Origin: Thermoflexia bacterium
GTDB taxonomy: Bacteria > Chloroflexota > Anaerolineae > B4-G1 > SLSP01
Length of the DNA: 14,449 bases
Assembly: GCA_030605705.1 (NCBI GenBank)
Contig: JAUWHU010000486.1
Location: forward strand, 1-14,449
Direction: 5' to 3'
In this document: in pieces, positions 1 through 5,449 of the stretch
Position numbering within the stretch: the stretch's first letter is position 1
Layout: every line of letters begins with the position of its first letter
The notes under the pieces: generated by a model
The model's database searches: none
Seen by the model: the letters and a program-made list of their open reading frames with translations, nothing else
What the model was told of the DNA's origin: nothing
Position numbers and translations under genes: made by a program

Positions 1-260
1 GGGTGAAGGGCGGGTCGCTGGAACCGCTGACCGGCCCCGCGATGCTGCGCACGCCATTGCTGCGCCGGGGAGGCAGTGATAATCAGCTCTTAGCGGTCTG
101 TCAGGGCAGCGAACTCGCTTTTTACATCAACGGGGAACAGGTGGCCCTGGTGGAGGATGATACCTTCGACAGCGGCGATATCGGGATGGCCGCCGGATTG
201 TTGGGACAGGGGGAGACCACAATCGTGTGGTTCGACGATTTGTTGGTGAGTGAGCCGTGA
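1..260 (+). CDS. Partial jelly-roll (LamG/DUF1080-like) protein, C-terminal end
   Basis: This is the last 85 or so codons of a protein whose reading frame is open at the left edge of the window, so its beginning is not seen. The visible end has the alternating strands of a concanavalin-like/DUF1080-type jelly roll: a FYINGEQVALV hairpin, a GDIGMAAG turn and a closing VWFDDLLVSEP strand. The same elements occur in the next gene (FWVNGEQVAQV, GDVGLYAG, AFDNLLMSS), so the two are tandem paralogues. The TGA stop overlaps the GTG start of that gene (GTGA, 4 nt), which implies an operon with coupled translation. In-frame GTG at 3 is probably an internal codon, not the start. Such domains usually bind carbohydrate or act as adhesive modules outside the cell; the ligand is unknown. 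Confidence 0.7.
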   Translation, partial: VKGGSLEPLTGPAMLRTPLLRRGGSDNQLLAVCQGSELAFYINGEQVALVEDDTFDSGDIGMAAGLLGQGETTIVWFDDLLVSEP

Positions 261-907
261 GGACGCAGCGACCCGGTCAGTTGCGCCTCTACGGTCTCCT
301 GGCCGTGGGGCTGATCTTAGCGTTACTCATGTTGGCCGACTGTGGCGCGTCTTCGTTGAAGGAACCCTGGGAGGAACCCTTCGATGAGGTGGGTAGCTGG
401 CAGCTGAGCTCCGACGCCGCCGCCGAGGTTGCCATAACCAAGGGGCAGCTGCAAATTCACATCCTGCAACCCGGCCAGATCGCCTGGGCTACGGCGGGCC
501 GCACCTTCAGAGATTTCCACTTGCGAGTGGAGGCGACGCAGATTGCCGGGCCGGTGGATAACGAGTACGGCGTCCTGGTACGCCTGGAGGATGACGCCCA
601 TTTTTACGCCTTCTCCATCAGCGGTGATGGGTACGTGCGTGTCGCTCACTACGCCGCCGGCGTCTGGACGGTGCTGGGGTCGGATTGGGCGCCCCAGGCT
701 GCCGTGCATCAGGGCGCGGCGACCAATGTCCTGGAGGTGGAGGCGCGCGGCACACAGTTCACCTTCTGGGTCAATGGGGAGCAAGTGGCGCAGGTCACGG
801 AAGAGACACTGCCTGACGGCGACGTAGGGCTTTACGCGGGAGCTTTCGACGAAGCGGGGGTGCAGATCGCCTTCGACAATTTGCTCATGTCATCTGTGGT
901 ACAATAG
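257..907 (+). CDS. Membrane-attached jelly-roll (LamG/DUF1080-like) protein, probable lipoprotein
   Basis: The 216-residue product starts at a GTG that overlaps the stop of the upstream paralogue. Residues 1-28 are a basic N-region (RTQRPGQLR) and a hydrophobic stretch ending in LMLADC, so Cys29 could be lipidated. The Asp at -1 of this lipobox is atypical, and an uncleaved anchor is the alternative. Residues about 36-214 form one jelly-roll domain, from EEPFDEVGSWQL through the YGVLVRLEDDAHFYAFSIS core to the closing FDNLL strand. This is the same superfamily as the C-terminal domain of the 615-residue protein encoded at 3106-4953. I see no catalytic signature, so a binding or surface role is inferred. 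The downstream gap carries two tandem-repeat arrays, and the next gene has its own strong ribosome binding site. Confidence 0.75.
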   Translation: MRTQRPGQLRLYGLLAVGLILALLMLADCGASSLKEPWEEPFDEVGSWQLSSDAAAEVAITKGQLQIHILQPGQIAWATAGRTFRDFHLRVEATQIAGPVDNEYGVLVRLEDDAHFYAFSISGDGYVRVAHYAAGVWTVLGSDWAPQAAVHQGAATNVLEVEARGTQFTFWVNGEQVAQVTEETLPDGDVGLYAGAFDEAGVQIAFDNLLMSSVVQ

Positions 908-916
908 AGAGAGGGA

Positions 917-956
917 GCGATAAAGCGAGAAAGCGATAAAGCGAGAGAGCGAGAAG
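917..956 (+). repeat. Degenerate octamer tandem repeat (GCGAKARA, 5 copies)
   Basis: Five contiguous 8-bp units follow the stop codon of the preceding gene: GCGATAAA, GCGAGAAA, GCGATAAA, GCGAGAGA and GCGAGAAG. A short AGAGAGAGG tract lies between stop codon and array. No coding potential or hairpin is apparent. Confidence 0.85.
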
Positions 957-986
957 ACGAAATGTAGAGGGAACCCTCGTGGTTCG

Positions 987-1021
987 CCATTTGCCATTTG
1001 CCATTTGCCATTTGCCATTTT
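987..1021 (+). repeat. Heptamer tandem repeat CCATTTG (4 perfect units plus 1 variant)
   Basis: Four exact CCATTTG units (987-1014) are followed by CCATTTT (1015-1021). The array ends only a few bases before the AGGAGG ribosome binding site of the next gene. The same core, as CAAATGG/CAAATGA, recurs on both sides of the 11549-11860 intergenic region. Confidence 0.9.
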
Positions 1022-1035
1022 CATAGGAGGAAAAA

Positions 1036-1638
1036 ATGGAACGAGAAGAATTGGATCAGGAAATTGAAGTTTTGCGTTATCCGTGGCTGCGCAATTTGTT
1101 CTTTGTGGTGTTGTATGCGGCTATTTTGATCTTTCTCTGGCATTTCCCTACTGAGGGAGGAAGGCAGTTCTTCCAAAAGCTGCTGTGGGGGATCGTCTAC
1201 ATCCTGGCCGGTCTGGCAGTGGTTGGAGGCGCCGTGCTGGTGTTCATGTTCATTCTGCCCGCGTTTCCTGAAGAGGAAGAAGACGAGGAATATGATGAAT
1301 ACGAGGAATATGACGAAGACGAGGATTTTTCTCTAATAGATCAGGAGGGTTTTCGGGAACTTCTGGAAAGTCTCACCGCGGATGAGATGCGGGTAGTTGA
1401 GGGCCGTTCGGTAGCCGTGCCCGCATTGCAGGACCCGCAGCGGGCGGAGATGGTTTTGGATATCCTGCGCGACATGGTTGACACAGCAGATGACCCCGGA
1501 ACGTTGGTTGCGGACCGGCACACCGGCGTGATCATGGTCGAGGGAGAGGGCGACGAGCAGGCGACGGCGCGATTGTTGCGTGATGTCCGTACCCGCCTGC
1601 GCCGTGAGGGGATCAAGGTGCGCCAGCCGCGCTGCTGA
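1036..1638 (+). CDS. Hypothetical two-helix membrane protein with acidic linker
   Basis: I do not recognise this 200-residue protein. AGGAGG at 1025-1030 lies 5 nt before the ATG and fixes the start. Residues about 18-37 and 49-76 are two hydrophobic helices separated by a short polar loop. They are followed by an extremely acidic, tyrosine-containing linker at 79-97 (EEEEDEEYDEYEEYDEDED) and a soluble domain of about 100 residues (98-200) with a mixed alpha/beta look, ending in a basic RTRLRREGIKVRQPRC tail. Both ends are predicted to be cytoplasmic. The acidic linker could contact a basic partner such as RNA-binding surfaces or the protein's own tail, but that is speculation. The stop overlaps the mtaB ATG by one base (TGATG), so the two are translationally coupled. 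Confidence 0.8.
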   Translation: MEREELDQEIEVLRYPWLRNLFFVVLYAAILIFLWHFPTEGGRQFFQKLLWGIVYILAGLAVVGGAVLVFMFILPAFPEEEEDEEYDEYEEYDEDEDFSLIDQEGFRELLESLTADEMRVVEGRSVAVPALQDPQRAEMVLDILRDMVDTADDPGTLVADRHTGVIMVEGEGDEQATARLLRDVRTRLRREGIKVRQPRC

Positions 1639-2894
1639 TGCGGGTCTACTTGGAATCGTTAGGCTGCCGGTTGAACGCAGCCGAGATCACCGAGCTGGCC
1701 AGTCGTTTTGCCGGGGCCGGCCACAACGTTGTCGAGGCGCCGGAAGCGGCGGACGTCATCGTCCTCAACACCTGCGCGGTGACGGCCCAGGCGGCGCGCA
1801 AGAGCCGCCATCGTCTGCGGACGCTGCACCGGCGTAACCAGCGGGCGCGCCTCGCGGCAGTGGGTTGCTGGGTCAACTATTCCCCAGACGGGGCAGCCGG
1901 CATCTCTGGCGTGACGTGGGCGCTCCCCAATGCCGATAAACCTCGCACTATCGAGCTCCTCACCGGTCAGGCTGCGGAGCCGTCGGTTCTCTGGGAGCCG
2001 GGGCATGGAGGATACACCCGCGCCTTCCTCGGCGTGCAAACCGGCTGCGATAACGTCTGTACCTACTGCATCACCCGCATCCTGCGGGGGCCGGCGCGCA
2101 GCCGCTCGCCGGTTGCCGTGGTGACTCAGGTGCAATCCCTGGTCGCGCACGGCGCGCAAGAGGTGGTGCTCACCGGCGTCAGCCTGGGGGCCTACGGCCA
2201 TGACCTGGGGCTAGAAAACGGGTTGGCGGCGCTGGTCGCCGCGATACTGCAGGACACCGACCTCCCACGCTTGCGCCTCTCCTCCGTCGAACCGTGGGAC
2301 GTGGACGAGCAACTGCTGCGTTGCTGGGAGTCCCCGCGCCTGTGCCGCCAACTGCACCTGCCCCTTCAGGCGGGCAGCGATGCCGTGCTGCGTCGCATGG
2401 GCCGCCGGATCACCACGGCGCAATTCGCCCGGCTGGTGGAACGCGCCCGCGCCATCTCGCCGGACCTGGCCCTCACCACTGACATCATCACCGGCTTCCC
2501 TGGCGAGTCGGAGAGCGACTTCGCGGAGGGGCTGGCCTTTGTCGCAGCGCAGCACTTCGCCCGCCTCCACGTTTTCCCCTACTCGGAGCGCGCAGGGACG
2601 CCGGCCTTGCGGCTTTCCGGCTCTGTGCCGGTGCGCGCGCGCCGGGCGCGGGCGGCCCGGATGCGCGCCTTAGGCGAGCGGTTGGCCGCCGCTTATCGCC
2701 GGCGTTTCTTAGGGCGGGTGTTGCCGGTGTTATGGGAACGTCGGAACGCTGCCGGGCGCTGGCGCGGCCTGAGCGACAATTACCTGGAAGTCGTGACAGA
2801 TTCGCCGGACGATCTCTACAATCGTATCACGTCCACGCGGTTGGTCAGTATAGAAGGCGAGCAGCTGCGCGCTGAGCCTCAATTTTGCTTGTAG
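1638..2894 (+). CDS. mtaB: MtaB-type tRNA methylthiotransferase (t6A37 to ms2t6A37)
   Basis: This is a radical-SAM methylthiotransferase of 418 residues, close to the family's usual length. The N-terminal UPF0004 domain carries its three cluster cysteines at Cys10 (LGCRLN), Cys46 (NTCAVT) and Cys77 (GCWVN). The radical-SAM CxxxCxxC is at Cys137, Cys141 and Cys144 (CDNVCTYC), followed by an RGPARSRS segment typical of MtaB. The last 60 or so residues fit a TRAM-like tRNA-binding domain. MtaB adds a methylthio group to N6-threonylcarbamoyladenosine at position 37 of ANN-decoding tRNAs, using two [4Fe-4S] clusters and SAM. MiaB and RimO are relatives; the LGCRLN and CITRILRGPARSR motifs favour MtaB. 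The ATG overlaps the previous stop, and the TAG stop lies inside the palindromic repeat that follows. Confidence 0.88.
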   Translation: MRVYLESLGCRLNAAEITELASRFAGAGHNVVEAPEAADVIVLNTCAVTAQAARKSRHRLRTLHRRNQRARLAAVGCWVNYSPDGAAGISGVTWALPNADKPRTIELLTGQAAEPSVLWEPGHGGYTRAFLGVQTGCDNVCTYCITRILRGPARSRSPVAVVTQVQSLVAHGAQEVVLTGVSLGAYGHDLGLENGLAALVAAILQDTDLPRLRLSSVEPWDVDEQLLRCWESPRLCRQLHLPLQAGSDAVLRRMGRRITTAQFARLVERARAISPDLALTTDIITGFPGESESDFAEGLAFVAAQHFARLHVFPYSERAGTPALRLSGSVPVRARRARAARMRALGERLAAAYRRRFLGRVLPVLWERRNAAGRWRGLSDNYLEVVTDSPDDLYNRITSTRLVSIEGEQLRAEPQFCL

Positions 2895-2945
2895 TAACGA
2901 CTTTAGTCGTTCAAATAAGGTCAGAGCGACTGAAGTCGCCACTAC
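2891..2945 (+). repeat. 55-bp double-dyad palindromic element at the mtaB stop codon
   Basis: Two 21-nt arms (2891-2911 and 2925-2945) are imperfect inverted copies of each other around a 13-nt loop. Each arm also contains a perfect dyad: ACGACT-TT-AGTCGT at 2897-2910 and GCGACT-GA-AGTCGC at 2926-2939. The element can therefore fold as one long hairpin or as two small ones. It begins at the last sense codon of mtaB and supplies its TAG stop. No U-tract follows, so it is not a classical intrinsic terminator, although it could stop transcription or protect the mRNA 3' end. It resembles REP/MITE-type dispersed repeats. Confidence 0.8.
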
Positions 2946-3057
2946 GTCCGCCATATCTTGCGATTTTTATGGAACCCTGGGCCTGTGAGATACGTCCTAA
3001 ACAAGGCCTGTGTGACACGAATGCTCTGTTTTGCTGTCACGTGTCTTTGATGTAACC

Positions 3058-3071
3058 GGGCTAACAAGCCC
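3058..3071 (+). other. Small hairpin (GGGCT-AACA-AGCCC) in the leader of the 615-residue gene
   Basis: A perfect 5-bp stem with a 4-nt loop lies 24 nt upstream of the AAGGAG ribosome binding site (3095-3100). A further dyad, GTGACA (3012-3017) and TGTCAC (3035-3040), and two direct GGCCTGTG copies (2980-2987, 3005-3012) are in the same leader. I see no convincing -35/-10 pair here. The role is unknown; a leader structure or operator is possible. Confidence 0.4.
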
Positions 3072-3105
3072 TTCATTTGATGACGATGTTTTTTAAGGAG
3101 ATGAG

Positions 3106-4953
3106 ATGAACACAAGATTTTGGAATTCCCAACGTATCGTTTTACTGACCGTTGTGACTTTGACAATGGCGCTGGGACTGGCGTTCTGGCTGGGTGGCTC
3201 GCCACGGGCGGCGCTGGCGGATATCGAGACATCGTTGGCGCAAGGCGAGGGAACCCTGGCCGAGAGCGGCGTGCTGCAGGCACTCACGCCCACGGTGCAG
3301 ATCCACACACCCGTCAACGAAGCCATCATCACTCAGAGAGAAGGGACGACTATCACTATCAGCGGGTTCGCCTGGAACTACACCCCACAACCCTTCCCCG
3401 GTGTGCCCACGCTATACGCCATTGATAATTTCGGCGGTGGCGGCGACTACTACGTGAAGTGGTCGGCAGCGTATTCCGCAACAGACTACGTGCTCAGAGA
3501 GGCCGATAACCCCGAGTTTGGAAGTAGCACCTCCTATCCGGTCTCGGACATCCAGAAATTCATCACGGGGAAAGGCGTGGGCGCCTATTACTATCAGGTC
3601 CGGGCCTATAATGCCGAGGGACGCCCCAGCCGCTGGAGCAATGTCGAGGTGGTGACTGTTACCACCGCCAGCGCTGCCGCCCTGGGCGCACAGGCGACCC
3701 TCTCTACCTCGCCAGGCGTGACGCTTCAGGAGGTGCTGACTGCTACGGCAGCTCTCACCGTCGAGGTGCGCATCAACGGTGGCTCCTGGCAGACGGCGAC
3801 GGTGACGGAGGATGTTGGTGGCTGGTGGAACTGGCACTACGACTGGACGCTACCTCAAGAGGACGACGCCCAATACACGCTCCAGGCGCGGGCACAGGAC
3901 AGCACCGGTACCGGTGAGATGGACACCATCACCGTCACCATTAGCAATGCCGCTTTTTACTGCTACCTCCCCATCGTCTACAAACGTTGGCCGCCTACTC
4001 CCTATCCGCCGACCCTGAACGAGATCGAGAACGCGGATGGCGACGGGAACTACACGGTCAGCTGGGAATACGGGACCTACCCCGGGGTTCCCGAGCCCAC
4101 GAGTTTCACCTTGCAGGAGGCGTCCGACACCGGGTTCACCGCTCCGACAGAATGGACGTTCCCCGGCAGCACTTTCTCCAAAGCTTTTACGGATAAACCT
4201 TCCGGCACTCACTACTACCGCGTGCGAGGCGCCAACGAGCACGGCGCAGGCGAGTGGAGCGACGTCCGCTCGGTCGCAGTGCAGGGCTTCTACGATGATT
4301 TCTCGGACGCCAACAGCGGCTGGCCGCGCGCGACTTACAACCATCCTGACGGCGTCGGGCTGATGAGCGTGGACTACTTTGAATCCACCTACCGCATGAA
4401 GATACTGCTGAATGTCAGTGACCGCAATAACCGTAAGATGGGCGTCGTGAAAGCCCCCACCACCAACTCGTTCTCGAACTATGACGCCTCCGTAGATCAC
4501 TACTTCCACGCGGCGGGTGATCAGGGCGGGAACCCTCCTGAAGAGGGGAAGGCTGCTTTGATTTTCGGGGCGAATAGCAATTTCTCCACCATCTACGTCT
4601 TTGAGTGGAACTACAACGGCAGTTGCGCGGTGACCCGTTACCGGGACGTCACTGTACCGGCCTCCAGCTACGACGGTTTCGGTGGTAACGCCAAGACCGA
4701 CATCATCATGGGCTGGCGCGAGTGTGCGAGCTTTGGCCTGCAGACGGGCTACGACAAGACCAACCACGTCCTGGTCGAAGTGCGGGACAACCACGCCACC
4801 GTCTACGTTGTCAGTGGAACTGTCAAGCACAAGGTACATGAGTTCACCGATGACCAGCTGCGGTCCCATCGCCAGGTCGGGCTGGTCACAGGCTCGTGGC
4901 TCTGGACGCCGGTGGAGTCACGCTTCGACAATTTCCAGCTGGATTCACATTAG
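3106..4953 (+). CDS. Secreted Ig-like/FN3/jelly-roll multidomain protein
   Basis: AAGGAG at 3095-3100 fixes the ATG at 3106. Residues 1-38 form a Sec signal peptide (hydrophobic 11-30, cleavage probably after ALA at 36-38). An Ig-like domain starts at about 62 (PTVQIHTPVNEA) and breaks off near 91. An FN3 module fills about 93-186 (YYVKWS core, YYYQVRAYNAEG strand). The Ig-like domain seems to resume at 218-280 (TVEVRINGGSWQTAT ... YTLQARAQD). A YLPIVYKR linker at 287-294 precedes a second FN3 at about 297-393 and a C-terminal jelly roll at 395-613, opening with DDFSDANSGWP and closing with SRFDNFQL. No catalytic motif is seen, so adhesion, polysaccharide binding or sheath structure is inferred. 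The jelly roll is related to the proteins at 1-907. It is probably monocistronic. Confidence 0.85.
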   Translation: MNTRFWNSQRIVLLTVVTLTMALGLAFWLGGSPRAALADIETSLAQGEGTLAESGVLQALTPTVQIHTPVNEAIITQREGTTITISGFAWNYTPQPFPGVPTLYAIDNFGGGGDYYVKWSAAYSATDYVLREADNPEFGSSTSYPVSDIQKFITGKGVGAYYYQVRAYNAEGRPSRWSNVEVVTVTTASAAALGAQATLSTSPGVTLQEVLTATAALTVEVRINGGSWQTATVTEDVGGWWNWHYDWTLPQEDDAQYTLQARAQDSTGTGEMDTITVTISNAAFYCYLPIVYKRWPPTPYPPTLNEIENADGDGNYTVSWEYGTYPGVPEPTSFTLQEASDTGFTAPTEWTFPGSTFSKAFTDKPSGTHYYRVRGANEHGAGEWSDVRSVAVQGFYDDFSDANSGWPRATYNHPDGVGLMSVDYFESTYRMKILLNVSDRNNRKMGVVKAPTTNSFSNYDASVDHYFHAAGDQGGNPPEEGKAALIFGANSNFSTIYVFEWNYNGSCAVTRYRDVTVPASSYDGFGGNAKTDIIMGWRECASFGLQTGYDKTNHVLVEVRDNHATVYVVSGTVKHKVHEFTDDQLRSHRQVGLVTGSWLWTPVESRFDNFQLDSH

Positions 4954-4966
4954 ATAACTCTGTTTG

Positions 4967-5030
4967 CAGCTCCCTTTCCTCTAGCTGTGGCTGGTCTCCG
5001 ACCGAGCCATTCCTGGGGGGAAGGGAGCTG
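4967..5030 (+). other. Long-range inverted repeat in the leader of the DUF167 gene
   Basis: The 13 nt at 4967-4979 (CAGCTCCCTTTCC) pair with GGAAGGGAGCTG at 5019-5030, with one bulged T and a 39-40-nt loop. The right arm ends about 10 nt before the GGGGGAGGTG ribosome binding site. No T-run follows, so a classical terminator for the upstream gene is unlikely. It may be a leader structure or a factor-dependent termination region. Confidence 0.45.
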
Positions 5031-5056
5031 CTTGAACGGGGGGAGGTGCTGCCGCG

Positions 5057-5380
5057 ATGAAGCCATTACAAATTCAAGAAGGGCGAGAGGGCGTTTACTT
5101 CTACGTTCAGCTCATTCCCCGCGCGGGGAAAGACACCATCGTGGGCCTCTACGACCGGGCGTTGAAGGTGCGTCTCAAAGCGCCGCCGGTGGAGGGGAAA
5201 GCCAACGCGGCGCTGGTGAAGTTTCTGGCGCGCTGCTTAGACGTGGCCCGCAGCGATGTGCGGATTGTTGGGGGACACACCAGCCGCCGGAAACGGATCT
5301 TCGTTGCCGGCCTTGCGGGCGCTGAATTGCGACGGCGGTTGGGGCTGGGGGAGGCGTCAGCCGTCAAACGTCAAGCGTAA
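5057..5380 (+). CDS. DUF167 / YggU-family protein
   Basis: The 107-residue product matches the YggU/DUF167 family in length and signature: an N-terminal strand (VYFYVQLIPRAGKDTIVG), the conserved LKVRLKAPPVEGKANAALVKFLA segment (residues about 35-57) and a VRIVGGHTSRRKRIFV segment, the usual G.tSR.K motif. It is a small cytoplasmic alpha/beta protein of unknown biochemical role, found widely in bacteria, archaea and eukaryotes. The ATG is preceded by a purine-rich GGGGGAGGTG about 9 nt upstream. The gene converges on mrdA, and the 66-bp gap between the two stop codons is almost entirely heptamer repeat. The upstream gap holds an inverted repeat (4967-5030) that may shape its leader. Confidence 0.88.
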   Translation: MKPLQIQEGREGVYFYVQLIPRAGKDTIVGLYDRALKVRLKAPPVEGKANAALVKFLARCLDVARSDVRIVGGHTSRRKRIFVAGLAGAELRRRLGLGEASAVKRQA

Positions 5381-5393
5381 CTCTCGTCCCTTA

Positions 5394-5449
5394 ACTCCTA
5401 ACTTCTAACTTCTAACTTCTAACTTCTAACTTCTAACTTCTAACTTCTA
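5394..5449 (+). repeat. Heptamer tandem repeat ACTTCTA (7 perfect copies plus 1 variant)
   Basis: One ACTCCTA unit (5394-5400) is followed by seven exact ACTTCTA units (5401-5449). It fills the gap between two convergent genes. The unit junction gives TAA on the + strand and TAG on the - strand. Because 7 is not a multiple of 3, stop codons fall in all three frames on both strands within three units. The mrdA TAG stop (5447-5449) is itself the outermost unit. Confidence 0.95.

Noticed and set aside
1638..2894. MiaB or RimO instead of MtaB
   Set aside because: The LGCRLN, NTCAVT and ITRILRGPARSR context and the ~420-residue length fit MtaB best.
3058..3071. Intrinsic terminator of mtaB
   Set aside because: The stem is only 5 bp, the T-rich stretch is interrupted (TTCATTT), and it lies 160 bp beyond the mtaB stop, next to the following gene's leader.
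3850..4869. 339-codon minus-strand open frame
   Set aside because: It lies wholly antisense to the secreted multidomain protein, whose domains and signal peptide are clear. The reverse frame has no recognisable domain.
5394..5449. CRISPR array
   Set aside because: Contiguous 7-bp units without unique spacers; no cas genes nearby.
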